From JACIYW01 sp014359745 (GTDB lineage: Bacteria; Pseudomonadota; Alphaproteobacteria; Rhodobacterales; Rhodobacteraceae), in the NCBI GenBank assembly GCA_050433985.1, contig JBNPWE010000023.1, positions 1-31,151 of the forward strand: a stretch of DNA of 31,151 bases, read 5' to 3'. The translations under genes were made by a program, and so were the position numbers. The notes under the pieces were generated by a model, which was not told the DNA's origin, searched no databases, and saw only the letters and a program-made list of their open reading frames with translations. Each line of letters opens with the position of its first letter. Position 1 is the stretch's first letter. Shown here piece after piece: positions 14,373 through 22,552 of the stretch.

Positions 14373-16016
14373 CTAGACCAGCCGCGACACCTCGACCGCC
14401 GCGCGGATGAAATCGGCGAACAGCGGATGCGGCGCGAAGGGTTTGGATTTCAGTTCCGGGTGGAACTGCACACCGATGAACCAGGGGTGATCGGCCCATT
14501 CGACGATCTCGGGCAGGCGGCCATCGGGCGACATGCCCGAAAAGCGCAGCCCCGCCGCCTCCAGCATCTTGCGGTACTTGATATCCACCTCATAGCGGTG
14601 GCGGTGGCGTTCCTCGATCACGGTCGTGCCATAGACCCTGGCCACCAGCGATCCTTCCACCAGATGCGCCGAATAGGCGCCAAGGCGCATGGTGCCGCCC
14701 TTGTCGTCACTGGCCTTGCGTTCGACCTTGTGGTTGCCCTGCACCCATTCCTTGAGGTGATAGACGACGGGGGTAAAGCGTTTGCCGCCTGCCTCAAGGT
14801 CGAATTCCTCGGATCCGGCATCGGGCAGTTGCGCAAGGTTGCGCGCCGCTTCGATCACCGCCATCTGCATGCCCAGACAGATGCCAAGATAGGGGATCTG
14901 GCGGGTGCGGGCGAATTCCGCGGCGCGGATCTTGCCTTCGGTGCCGCGTTCGCCGAAACCGCCGGGCACAAGGATGGCGTGGAAACCTTCCAGCCAGGGC
15001 GCGGGGTCTTCGCGTTCGAATGTCTCGGCGTCGATCCATTCGGCCTTGACGCGCACACGGTTGGCCATGCCGCCATGGGTCAGCGCCTCGGCGATTGATT
15101 TGTAGGCGTCTTCAAGCTGGGTATACTTGCCCACGATCGCCACCCGCACCTGGCCTTCGGCATTGTCCAGCCGGTCCATCACATCAATCCAGCGCGCCAG
15201 ATTGGGGCGCGGGGCCGGGCTGATCTGGAAGGCGTCCAGTACCGCCTGATCCAGCCCTTCGCGGTGATAGGCCAGCGGCGCCTCGTAGATCGTCTTCAGA
15301 TCATAGGCCGCGATCACCGCCTCTTTGCGCACGTTGCAGAAAAGCGCGATCTTTTCGCGTTCCTTTTCGGGGATCGGGTGTTCGGACCGGCAGACCAGAA
15401 CATCGGGGGCAAGGCCGATGCTTTGCAATTCCTTGACCGAATGCTGGGTTGGCTTGGTCTTCAACTCTCCGCTCGCCGCCAGATAGGGCAAGAGCGTCAG
15501 GTGCATCAGGATGCATTCGCCGCGCGGGCGTTCGTGGGTGAACTGGCGGATCGCCTCGAAAAACGGCAGGCCTTCGATATCGCCCACCGTGCCGCCGATC
15601 TCGCATAGCATGAAATCGACCTCATCGGCGCCGATAGACAGGAATTCCTTTATCTCGTTGGTGACATGCGGGATGACCTGAATGGTCTTGCCCAGATAAT
15701 CGCCGCGCCGTTCCTTTTCCAGAACGGTGGAATAGATGCGCCCCGAGGACACGGAATCGGTCTTGCGCGCCGAGACGCCGGTGAAGCGTTCGTAATGGCC
15801 CAGATCGAGATCGGTTTCCGCCCCGTCGTCGGTCACGAATACCTCGCCATGTTCAAAGGGCGACATCGTGCCGGGATCGACGTTGAGATAGGGGTCAAGC
15901 TTGCGCAGCCGCACCGAAAACCCGCGCGCCTGCAAGAGCGCCCCAAGTGCCGCCGATGCCAGACCCTTGCCAAGCGAGGAAACAACCCCCCCGGTGATGA
16001 ATACATAGCGTGCCAT
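14373..16016 (-). CDS. pyrG: CTP synthase
   Basis: A 547-residue cytoplasmic enzyme making CTP from UTP, ATP and glutamine, the last step of pyrimidine nucleotide synthesis. The N-terminal synthetase domain starts ARYVFITGGVVSSLGKGLAS (P-loop) and contains the Mg-binding CEIGGTVGDIEG. The C-terminal class I glutaminase domain has VPGGFGERGTEGK, the nucleophile loop LGICLGMQ and the His-Glu pair in GVQFHPEL. Length is normal (E. coli 545). secG lies upstream on the same strand, a linkage seen in related genomes, but a probable terminator separates them. Confidence 0.98.
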   Translation of the reverse strand: MARYVFITGGVVSSLGKGLASAALGALLQARGFSVRLRKLDPYLNVDPGTMSPFEHGEVFVTDDGAETDLDLGHYERFTGVSARKTDSVSSGRIYSTVLEKERRGDYLGKTIQVIPHVTNEIKEFLSIGADEVDFMLCEIGGTVGDIEGLPFFEAIRQFTHERPRGECILMHLTLLPYLAASGELKTKPTQHSVKELQSIGLAPDVLVCRSEHPIPEKEREKIALFCNVRKEAVIAAYDLKTIYEAPLAYHREGLDQAVLDAFQISPAPRPNLARWIDVMDRLDNAEGQVRVAIVGKYTQLEDAYKSIAEALTHGGMANRVRVKAEWIDAETFEREDPAPWLEGFHAILVPGGFGERGTEGKIRAAEFARTRQIPYLGICLGMQMAVIEAARNLAQLPDAGSEEFDLEAGGKRFTPVVYHLKEWVQGNHKVERKASDDKGGTMRLGAYSAHLVEGSLVARVYGTTVIEERHRHRYEVDIKYRKMLEAAGLRFSGMSPDGRLPEIVEWADHPWFIGVQFHPELKSKPFAPHPLFADFIRAAVEVSRLV

Positions 16017-16145
16017 GCGGTGCTGCGCCCCCGTGAGTGTTGCGTCATTATCTGAGGAATCAGCCCAAAGGGCCGCATCATCACGGGACCCGATTCATAG
16101 ACCTGTTCCGGCTTTGGCGCAACAGCGCCTCAACATGATGTTGTC

Positions 16146-16162
16146 AAAAGGCAGCGCCTGCC
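16146..16162 (-). terminator. Intrinsic terminator downstream of secG
   Basis: On the minus strand GGCAG-GCG-CTGCC is followed by TTTT, about 40 bp past the secG stop. The stem is only 5 bp but GC-rich. Confidence 0.45.
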
Positions 16163-16202
16163 AAGGTTTTGATGGCCCGCAGGCCGCCCCCGCTGAACCT
16201 GA

Positions 16203-16574
16203 TCAGTCGGCGCGCGGCGGCGTCACGGGCGAACCGCTGTCGGCGCCGGGGGGCAGCAGGCTTTCGCCGCCGGGCAATTGCACCGGTGCGTCGGCGGGCG
16301 CGCTGGCGGGGGCCCGGCCGCCAAGCCGATCGACCACCGACCCCGTCGCCGATTTTTCCGCCGCAATGATGGTCAGCCCGATCGAGGTTCCGATAAAGAG
16401 GATGGCAAGAATCCAGGTCATCTTGCCCAATGCCGTCGCCGCGCCGCGTGCCGACACCGCGCCGCCACCACCACCACCGATGCCCAGCCCGCCCCCTTCG
16501 GAGCGCTGCAACAGCACCACACCGATCAGGCACAGCGCAAGGATCAGGTGAATGATGAGAACGACGTTTTCCAT
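16203..16574 (-). CDS. secG: Preprotein translocase subunit SecG
   Basis: A 123-residue inner-membrane protein that associates with SecYE and assists protein export. Two membrane helices are visible: residues about 2-21 (NVVLIIHLILALCLIGVVLL) and 52-70 (MTWILAILFIGTSIGLTII). Between them lies the family's cytoplasmic loop QRSEGGGLGIGGG. The Pro/Ala-rich C-terminal tail is typical of alphaproteobacterial SecG. The start at 16574 is placed by the conserved MENVVLIIHL; the frame extends upstream without homology. Confidence 0.93.
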   Translation of the reverse strand: MENVVLIIHLILALCLIGVVLLQRSEGGGLGIGGGGGGAVSARGAATALGKMTWILAILFIGTSIGLTIIAAEKSATGSVVDRLGGRAPASAPADAPVQLPGGESLLPPGADSGSPVTPPRAD

Positions 16575-16691
16575 GCCGGGCTTTCCATTGTGTTCGGGGC
16601 TATCTAGGCCGTCACGCCCGTTCCCGCAACCCCTGCCGTGCGCGCCCAAAAGGCCAGCCTGTGGCATCGGCCGCAGCCATGCCTGTATTTG

Positions 16692-16727
16692 GCGGTTTCA
16701 AACCGCGCGCCACCCGGCTAGAAAGGG
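16692..16727 (+). promoter_or_regulatory. Palindrome and candidate promoter upstream of purA
   Basis: GCGGTTT (16692-16698) and AAACCGC (16700-16706) form a perfect 7-bp inverted repeat around a single C. It overlaps a weak -35 (TTTCAA, 16696-16701); TAGAAA (16719-16724) follows after 17 bp as the -10. A repressor site for purA is a reasonable guess, but no PurR-box match is claimed. Confidence 0.4.
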
Positions 16728-16753
16728 CGCGGATTTTCCGGAAAGGGGCGAAT

Positions 16754-18046
16754 ATGGCCAATGTGGTGGTTGTCGGCGCGCAATGGGGCGACGAGGGCAA
16801 GGGCAAGATCGTTGACTGGTTGTCGGAACGCGCCGATGTGGTGGCGCGGTTTCAGGGCGGGCACAACGCCGGGCATACGCTGGTGATCGACGGCGCGGTG
16901 TACAAGCTGTCTTTGCTGCCCTCGGGCATCGTGCGCGGCGGCAAGCTTAGCGTGATCGGCAATGGCGTGGTGCTTGATCCCTGGGCGCTCTTGGCCGAGA
17001 TCGACAAGCTGCGCGGGCAGGGGGTGGATGTATCGCCCGAAAATCTGATGATCGCCGAAAACACCCCCCTGATCCTGCCGGTGCACGGTGAACTTGACCG
17101 CGCCCGCGAGGCGCAGGCAAGCGTGGCCAAGATCGGCACCACCGGGCGCGGCATTGGCCCGGCCTATGAAGACAAGGTGGGCCGCCGGTCGGTGCGCGTG
17201 GCCGATCTGGCCGACCCCGAGACGCTGGCGCTGCGCATCGACCGGCTTTTGGTGCATCACGACGCGCTGCGCCGGGGGCTGGGGCTGGACCCGATCGACC
17301 GCGCGGCACTTGAGGCCGCGCTGGCCGAGGTGGCGCCAAAGATCCTGCCCTATGCCGCGCCGGTCTGGAAGGTGCTGAATGAGGCGCGCCGCGCGGGCAA
17401 GCGCATCCTGTTCGAAGGGGCGCAGGGCGCGCTGCTGGATATCGATTTCGGCACCTATCCGTTTGTCACCTCTTCCAACACGCTGGCGGGCATGGCCGCG
17501 ACCGGCACCGGCCTGGGCCCTGGCGCGATCGATTTCGTCCTTGGCATCGTCAAGGCCTATACCACGCGGGTCGGCGAAGGGCCGTTTCCCACCGAATTGC
17601 ACGACGGTGACGGGCAGCGGCTGGGCGAACGCGGCCATGAATTCGGCACCGTCACCGGGCGCAAGCGGCGCTGCGGCTGGTTCGACGCGGTGCTGGTGCG
17701 CCAGACCTGCGCGACATCGGGCGTGTCGGGCATCGCGCTGACCAAGCTTGACGTGCTTGACGGGTTCGAGGTGCTGAAAATCTGCACGGGTTATGAACTG
17801 GATGGCAAACGGCTGGATTACCTGCCCACCGCCGCCAATCATCAGGCCCGCGTCACCCCGATCTATGAGGAACTGCCGGGCTGGCCGGGATCGACCGCGG
17901 GCGCGCGTAGCTGGGCCGATCTGCCCGCCGAGGCGATCAAATATGTGCGCCGGGTCGAGGAACTGATCGATTGCCCGGTGGCGCTTCTGTCCACCTCGCC
18001 GGAACGGGATGACACCATCCTTGTCCGCGATCCGTTCGCAGACTGA
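16754..18046 (+). CDS. purA: Adenylosuccinate synthetase
   Basis: A 430-residue cytoplasmic enzyme that joins IMP and aspartate using GTP, the first committed step to AMP. Diagnostic motifs: VVVVGAQWGDEGKGKIVDWL at the N-terminus (catalytic Asp and P-loop), GGHNAGHT with the catalytic His, KIGTTGRGIGPAYEDK, FEGAQGALLDIDFGTYPFVT and TGRKRRCGWFDAV. Length equals the family norm. AAGGGG lies 6 bases before the ATG; the upstream in-frame extension to 16661 is rejected. The stop overlaps the following ATG (TGATG), coupling purA with the DUF2842 gene. Confidence 0.98.
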   Translation: MANVVVVGAQWGDEGKGKIVDWLSERADVVARFQGGHNAGHTLVIDGAVYKLSLLPSGIVRGGKLSVIGNGVVLDPWALLAEIDKLRGQGVDVSPENLMIAENTPLILPVHGELDRAREAQASVAKIGTTGRGIGPAYEDKVGRRSVRVADLADPETLALRIDRLLVHHDALRRGLGLDPIDRAALEAALAEVAPKILPYAAPVWKVLNEARRAGKRILFEGAQGALLDIDFGTYPFVTSSNTLAGMAATGTGLGPGAIDFVLGIVKAYTTRVGEGPFPTELHDGDGQRLGERGHEFGTVTGRKRRCGWFDAVLVRQTCATSGVSGIALTKLDVLDGFEVLKICTGYELDGKRLDYLPTAANHQARVTPIYEELPGWPGSTAGARSWADLPAEAIKYVRRVEELIDCPVALLSTSPERDDTILVRDPFAD

Positions 18047-18315
18047 TGGCGCTGGGGTACAAGGCGCGGCGCCGCTGGTCGCTGGTCATCCTGCTGATCG
18101 GCCTGCCGGGCTATATCGTCGTGGCGGTCAGCCTTGTGAACCTGTTCGATCGCCCGCCGATCCTGATCGAGGTGGCGGTTTATGTGGTGCTGGGTTTTGT
18201 GTGGATGCTGCCGTTGCGCTTTGTGTTTCGCGGGATAGGCCAGCCTGATCCTGACGCCCCCAAAAAGAACGACGCCACCAAAAAGAACGGCGCCACCAAA
18301 AAGAACGGCGACTGA
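18046..18315 (+). CDS. DUF2842 family small membrane protein
   Basis: An 89-residue inner-membrane protein with two predicted helices (SLVILLIGLPGYIVVAVSLV and ILIEVAVYVVLGFVWMLPL) after the family opening ALGYKARRRW, ending its core with RFVFRGIGQPD. DUF2842 is an alphaproteobacterial family of unknown function. The start codon overlaps the purA stop. The C-terminal ~18 residues are an unusual lysine-rich tail built from an 18-bp direct repeat encoding KKN(D/G)AT, which may be lineage-specific slippage. Confidence 0.85.
   Translation: MALGYKARRRWSLVILLIGLPGYIVVAVSLVNLFDRPPILIEVAVYVVLGFVWMLPLRFVFRGIGQPDPDAPKKNDATKKNGATKKNGD
18262..18312 (+). repeat. 18-bp tandem repeat at the 3' end of the DUF2842 gene
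   Basis: AAAAAGAACGACGCCACC (18262-18279), a near-identical unit (18280-18297) and a 15-bp partial third unit. In frame, it encodes KNDATK-type repeats. Confidence 0.85.
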
Positions 18316-18321
18316 ACCGGG

Positions 18322-18579
18322 ATGGCCAAGCGCGGTGAGCTGTCGCATCTGGCGGTTCCGGGGGCCACGTTCGCGGTGCGGGTCACGCCGGGGGCGGCGC
18401 GCAACGACATCAGCGAAACGGACGGGGGCCTTGCGATCCGCACCACCGAGGTGGCCGAGGGCGGGCGCGCCACAAATGCGGTTGCCGCGGTTCTGGCGCG
18501 CGCGCTGGGGGTTGGCAAAACCCGGCTGACACTGCTGCGCGGCGCGCGATCCCGCGACAAGGTGTTCCGCCTTGACTGA
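18322..18579 (+). CDS. DUF167 (YggU) family protein
   Basis: An 85-residue cytoplasmic protein with the YggU-family layout: FAVRVTPGAARNDI near residue 17, a middle AIRTTEVAEGGRATNAVAAV, LARALGV, then TRLTLLRGARSRDKVFRL at the end. The family is widespread and of unknown function. It follows the DUF2842 gene by 6 bp and is probably the last gene of the purA transcript, which ends at the hairpin just downstream. Confidence 0.87.
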   Translation: MAKRGELSHLAVPGATFAVRVTPGAARNDISETDGGLAIRTTEVAEGGRATNAVAAVLARALGVGKTRLTLLRGARSRDKVFRLD

Positions 18580-18591
18580 TCGTCAGAAATC

Positions 18592-18618
18592 ATCAGGCCC
18601 CCGCAAGGGGGGCCTGAT
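18592..18618. terminator. Bidirectional hairpin between convergent genes
   Basis: ATCAGGCCCCC (18592-18602) and GGGGGCCTGAT (18608-18618) pair perfectly over 11 bp around loop GCAAG, between the DUF167 gene and the minus-strand repeat-protein gene. A short TTT follows on the plus strand. Confidence 0.75.
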
Positions 18619-18644
18619 TTGGGCGTGGTTCAAGGGGGCGGCCG

Positions 18645-20660
18645 TCAACCCTGCGCGATGCGCCGCGCCTCGGGCAGGTAACGCGATCCTTCCATCACCG
18701 AGAATTGCCCGCGCCGCACCTTGGTGATCCGTCCCTCGCGCAACAGCTTGCCAAAAGACCGCAACCCGTCCTCGCGGCTGATTTCGCCGTGGTCGGGCAG
18801 TTCGTTCAGCTTGCGCAGCACCTGCGGGCGCGAAAAGCTTTCGCGCCCTTCGATATGGGCGCAATAGACCGCCGCCGCCTCTAGCAGATCGACCAGTTCG
18901 GTGGCGCCGATCCGGGCGGCGAAATCGGCAAATCCGGTGTCCGAGGCCAGGATGTTGCGGGTATCATCCTGTTCCAGAACCTCGTCATCGCGGCTGTCGT
19001 CAAGCGCCAGATTGCCGGTGTTGATCCGGCGCGGGCGCACCGGCTGGACAGTGCGGGGGGACACGTTTGCATCAATGCGCTGTTCCGATACCAGCACCAG
19101 CGGCGCAATGCGCCCGGCGTCAAGCGAGGGGCGCCGGGGCGTGGGGCGATCGCCGCTGCCCGCGACCGGGCGGCGCGGCTGCACCGCCGTGGCCAGATCG
19201 TCGCGGAACCGGTCCATGCGGTTTTGCGTCGCGGCTTGGGCGGCCGCTTCGGGCGCGTGGCGGTCGGCACGGGTGGCGGCAACGGCGGCGCGCAGATGTT
19301 CGATGGCGGAATGGCGGCGGCGGCTTTCGGGTTCGGCCAGTTCGGTGTTGGCCTGTTTCATCAACCGCGACATCGCGGCCTCTTCGGTTTCGGTGCCCTG
19401 GGTCAACCTGTCAAGGCCGGGAACCGCGCCGCCTTCATCCTCGTCTTCATTATCGGCGCGCAAGGACTTGCTTTCAAGATCGACCTCGGCAAGTTCCTTG
19501 AGCAGGTCCGCCTCGTCCTGTTCGGAAAGGCTGGTTTCGCCAACCCATTGCGATACCTTGGCGATAGACCCCGCAAGCGGATCATCCCCGGATGTGGTGT
19601 CGGCCGTTTCCGGGGCCTCATCGTCAGCGTCATCGTCGATCGCCATCGACAGCGGGCTGGTCTGCGAGATTTTCAGAACCCGCGCGCGCAGGGCAGTATC
19701 CAAGTCGTCTTCGGCCTGTTCCTCGGCACGTTCAGCTTCGGCACGGGCGGCCTCAACACGTTCAGCCTCAACGCGGGCGGCTTCGGCCTGTTCCTCGGCT
19801 GCCAGACGCTCGGCTTCAACGCGGGCGGCTTCGGCCTGTTCTTCGGCTGCCAGACGTTCGGCTTCAATGCGGGCGGCTTCGGCCTGTTCTTCGGCTGCCA
19901 GACGTTCGGCTTCAACGCGGGCGGCTTCGGCCTGTTCCTCGGCTGCCAGACGCTCGGCTTCAACGCGGGCGGCTTCGGCCTGTTCTTCGGCTGCCAGACG
20001 CTCGGCTTCAATGCGGGCGGCTTCGGCCTGTTCTTCGGCTGCCAGACGCTCGGCTTCAACGCGGGCGGCTTCGGCCTGTTCTTCGGCGGCCAGACGCTCG
20101 GCCTCGACGCGGGCGGCTTCGGCGGCGGCATCGGCGGCGGGGGCCGCTACCGGGGCGGCACCTTGTGCGACGGCGGCCCGTATCCGCAGCAATTTCGCGG
20201 CAACACTGTCTTGCGGGAATGTGTCCGAAGGCGCAGCGACGCGGGCGGCGGGCGCATCCTGATCCAGGTCTTCGTCGATACCTGATGTCATCGGGGTGGC
20301 GACCGGCGCGGCTGCGGGCGGGCGGCGGGGTGCCGCATAGGTGGCGTCAGGCTGTATGGCAGGTGCAGAGTCGCGATGGGCGGGCGCCAGCCGGTCTGAT
20401 GCATCCGATGCGCGCAACACCACGCTGTTGGTCTGGATCTTGGCCTCGACCCGGCGCTGGATTTCGCGTTCGGCGATGCGGTGCAGCATCTCGGCATCAG
20501 GTGTGGGCGGTTCGGCCCCGAAATAGCGGTCGTCGGCCGCGAGATCGCGAAAATACTCGGCAATGGCTTTCATCGTTGAAAACGGTTCTTCGAATCCTTC
20601 GAGCGTACAGGAGAATGTGCCATAGGAGACGGTTAGAATCTTGCTCGCACTGACCATCAT
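18645..20660 (-). CDS. Conserved repeat protein with long charged helix; unknown function
   Basis: A 671-residue soluble protein. Residues about 1-75 (SASKILTVSYGTFSCTLEGF, FRDLAADDRYFG) form a compact N-terminal region that I believe is conserved among Rhodobacteraceae. Residues about 180-292 are seven 16-residue units EAAR(V/I)EAERLAAEEQA, predicted to form one long E/R/A helix or coiled coil resembling TolA-type stalks. A low-complexity acidic region follows. Residues about 590-671 (SFSRPQVLRKLNELPDHGEI, GKLLREGRITKVRRGQFSV) look like a winged-helix domain. No signal peptide or membrane segment. Start: the first of two ATGs, 7 bases after AGAAGG. A scaffold or DNA-associated structural role is possible; function is not known to me. 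Confidence 0.75.
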   Translation of the reverse strand: MMVSASKILTVSYGTFSCTLEGFEEPFSTMKAIAEYFRDLAADDRYFGAEPPTPDAEMLHRIAEREIQRRVEAKIQTNSVVLRASDASDRLAPAHRDSAPAIQPDATYAAPRRPPAAAPVATPMTSGIDEDLDQDAPAARVAAPSDTFPQDSVAAKLLRIRAAVAQGAAPVAAPAADAAAEAARVEAERLAAEEQAEAARVEAERLAAEEQAEAARIEAERLAAEEQAEAARVEAERLAAEEQAEAARVEAERLAAEEQAEAARIEAERLAAEEQAEAARVEAERLAAEEQAEAARVEAERVEAARAEAERAEEQAEDDLDTALRARVLKISQTSPLSMAIDDDADDEAPETADTTSGDDPLAGSIAKVSQWVGETSLSEQDEADLLKELAEVDLESKSLRADNEDEDEGGAVPGLDRLTQGTETEEAAMSRLMKQANTELAEPESRRRHSAIEHLRAAVAATRADRHAPEAAAQAATQNRMDRFRDDLATAVQPRRPVAGSGDRPTPRRPSLDAGRIAPLVLVSEQRIDANVSPRTVQPVRPRRINTGNLALDDSRDDEVLEQDDTRNILASDTGFADFAARIGATELVDLLEAAAVYCAHIEGRESFSRPQVLRKLNELPDHGEISREDGLRSFGKLLREGRITKVRRGQFSVMEGSRYLPEARRIAQG
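19786..20121 (-). repeat. 48-bp tandem repeat, seven units, inside the repeat-protein gene
   Basis: Seven in-frame 48-bp units (exactly 336 bp), flanked by degenerate partial units. Unit variants follow a three-unit order: units 1-3 and 4-6 (plus strand) are nearly identical as 144-bp blocks (1 equals 4, 2 resembles 5, 3 resembles 6), showing a block duplication. Confidence 0.9.
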
Positions 20661-20760
20661 ACTGTTGCCTTCTGCTAAAAGTCATTGACCTGAACATATC
20701 AGTAAACAGTGCGTTTCCATGTGCACATCCGGGTTATTTGAAGGTGTCATTCTGGCAGAG

Positions 20761-20787
20761 ATTGTGATCCCTTGCCACAATTGGCAA
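20761..20787 (+). promoter_or_regulatory. Overlapping inverted repeats upstream of thiamine diphosphokinase gene
   Basis: ATTGTG (20761-20766) mirrors CACAAT (20776-20781), and TTGCCA (20772-20777) mirrors TGGCAA (20782-20787). They sit 11 bp before the start codon. They could be an operator or a leader hairpin that hides the start; no TPP riboswitch core is present. Confidence 0.35.
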
Positions 20788-20797
20788 CACAGCGGGT

Positions 20798-21466
20798 ATG
20801 GAAACGGTGATTGTTCGCGCTTCAGCGCCAGTGACCCTGGTTGGCGGCAGCGCCCTGGATGCGGCGACGTTGCGCCGGTCGCTGGCACATGCCCCGGTCC
20901 TGATGGCCGCCGATGGCGGGGCCGACCACGCGATTGCCGCGGGCCACCTGCCCGAGGCGGTGATCGGCGACATGGATTCCATTTCCGCCGCGGCGCGAGC
21001 GGCCCTTGGCCCGGATCGCCTGTACCCGATTGCGGAACAGGACAGCACCGATTTCGACAAATGCCTGCGCGCCATCGCCGCGCCTTTCGTGATTGCGGTC
21101 GGGTTTGACGGCAACAGGATGGATCATGCTCTGGCCGCTTTCAACACGCTTGTGCGGCAGCCGGGGCCGCCGTGCATCCTGTTGGGGCCGCGCGATGCGG
21201 TGTTCTGCGCGCCCGCCCGCCCGATCGATCTGGCCCTGCCGCCGGGGGCGCGCCTGTCGCTGTTTCCGATGGGGGCGGTAACCGGGCAGGCGCGGGGCCT
21301 GCGCTGGCCGATCGATGGCATCGATTTTGCCCCCGACGGGCGCATCGGCACATCGAACGAGGTGGCCACCCCCCCAGTGCGCCTGCATTTCAGCGCCGCG
21401 CGGATGCTGGTTATTGTTCCGGCAACGGCATTGGCCGCGGTGGTGTCGGCGCTTTTCCCCGGCTGA
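20798..21466 (+). CDS. Thiamine diphosphokinase
   Basis: A 222-residue cytoplasmic enzyme transferring pyrophosphate from ATP to thiamine to make the cofactor TPP. Motifs: MAADGGADHAI near residue 36, VIGDMDSIS near residue 54, QDSTDFDKCL near residue 86, VGFDGNRMDHALAAFNTL near residue 107, and TSNEV in the C-terminal thiamine-binding domain. All acidic metal and nucleotide ligands are present. The ribosome binding site is weak (AGCGGG), and overlapping inverted repeats precede it. Its 3' end overlaps the convergent transporter gene by 56 bp. Confidence 0.92.
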   Translation: METVIVRASAPVTLVGGSALDAATLRRSLAHAPVLMAADGGADHAIAAGHLPEAVIGDMDSISAAARAALGPDRLYPIAEQDSTDFDKCLRAIAAPFVIAVGFDGNRMDHALAAFNTLVRQPGPPCILLGPRDAVFCAPARPIDLALPPGARLSLFPMGAVTGQARGLRWPIDGIDFAPDGRIGTSNEVATPPVRLHFSAARMLVIVPATALAAVVSALFPG

Positions 21467-22373
21467 GGTTGCGTTCGCGCGCCACGATGTAAAGCCCCGC
21501 CGCCACGGTAATCATGATCCCCACCGCCGAAAGCCCGTTGGGCAGTTCCTGAAACATCAGCCAGCCGAACAGCGTGGCAAACGGTATTTCCAGATACTGC
21601 ATCGGTGCCAGTGTCGCCGCCGGGGCAAAGCGCAACGCACTGGTCATCAGCAAATGCCCCAGCGTGCCCGCCACCCCCATCGCCAGCAGGACCAGCCACT
21701 GAAACGCGGTCGCCTCCACCGGGGCAAGGATCGGGGCCAGCAGCGCATGGTCCGACCCGATGAAGGCCAGCATCACCGGCACCAGAACCACGCTGGCCGT
21801 CAGCCCGCTGACCGCCTGCAAGGTGATCGCGTCGGTATCGCGCGCGATCAGCCGGGTGACCAGCATGAACAGCGCAAAAGACAGCGCCACCAAAAGCGGC
21901 AGCACCGCGATCAGCCCGACACTCAGGAAACTGGGTTGGATCACCAGCAAAGTGCCGATGAACCCGACGCCGCAAGCCGCAAGGCGGCGCGGGCCGACCT
22001 CTTCCTTCAGCACGAATTTTCCCAGCAGCAGCAACATGAACGGCATCACGAAGACAATCGCGATCGCATCCGCCAGCGGCAGGTATTGCAGCGCCGCATA
22101 GAGCAGGCCCAGCCCCGACACATGCAGAACCGTGCGCACCACGGTCAGCCAGAACACCCGCCGCGTCATCCGCCAGCCGCGCCCGCCCTTGCCCGATATC
22201 GACATCAGCGGCATCAGCATCAGCGTCTGCGCCAGAAAGCGGATGGTGACGATCTGGAAAACCGGAATGGCCGCGCCCAGATATTTTGCCATCCCGTCGC
22301 CCAGCGGCGCAAGAACGCAAAACCCTGTCATAAGGAGGATGCCCAGCAGCGGGCGGTCGATATCCGTGGTCAT
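21411..22373 (-). CDS. DMT-superfamily transporter with two EamA domains
   Basis: A 320-residue inner-membrane protein with about ten hydrophobic helices arranged as two EamA repeats (first from LLGILLMTGFCVLAPLGDGM, second from FQWLVLLAMGVAGTLGHLLM). PLADAIAIVFVMPFMLLLL and LGHLLMTSALRFAPAATLAP are the repeat-internal drug/metabolite transporter motifs. Substrate unknown; relatives export amino acids or metabolites. The start MTTDIDRPLLG at 22373 is preceded by CAGGGGG; the open frame runs further upstream through the aroC remnant and is not real there. The last 18 codons overlap the thiamine diphosphokinase gene on the other strand. Confidence 0.88.
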   Translation of the reverse strand: MTTDIDRPLLGILLMTGFCVLAPLGDGMAKYLGAAIPVFQIVTIRFLAQTLMLMPLMSISGKGGRGWRMTRRVFWLTVVRTVLHVSGLGLLYAALQYLPLADAIAIVFVMPFMLLLLGKFVLKEEVGPRRLAACGVGFIGTLLVIQPSFLSVGLIAVLPLLVALSFALFMLVTRLIARDTDAITLQAVSGLTASVVLVPVMLAFIGSDHALLAPILAPVEATAFQWLVLLAMGVAGTLGHLLMTSALRFAPAATLAPMQYLEIPFATLFGWLMFQELPNGLSAVGIMITVAAGLYIVARERNLSRGKAPTPPRPMPLPEQ

Positions 22374-22552
22374 CCCCCTGCCTAAACGCCGGAACGGCGG
22401 GGGGCAAGGCCGCCGGTGCCGCGACGGGGCGGGCTGGTTGCCTGCCTGAAAACCCTTTGGGGGTATGCGCTTTGCAGCATTGAAATCAAGGGTGTGACCT
22501 GACCAGGCCGGGCTTTCAATTCCGGCCATCGGGATTTTGCGCCGTGCGGCAG

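Noticed and set aside
19786..20121. Regular 48-bp repeats considered as a CRISPR array
   Set aside because: Units are contiguous, in-frame and without unique spacers.
19224..20285. Plus-strand frame with Gly/Phe repeats (GFNAGGFGLFFGCQT)
   Set aside because: It is the antisense reading of the 48-bp coding repeat; the minus frame has conserved ends and a ribosome binding site.
20661..20797. TPP riboswitch upstream of the thiamine diphosphokinase gene
   Set aside because: The conserved CUGAGA and ACCUGA-type core with proper spacing is not present.
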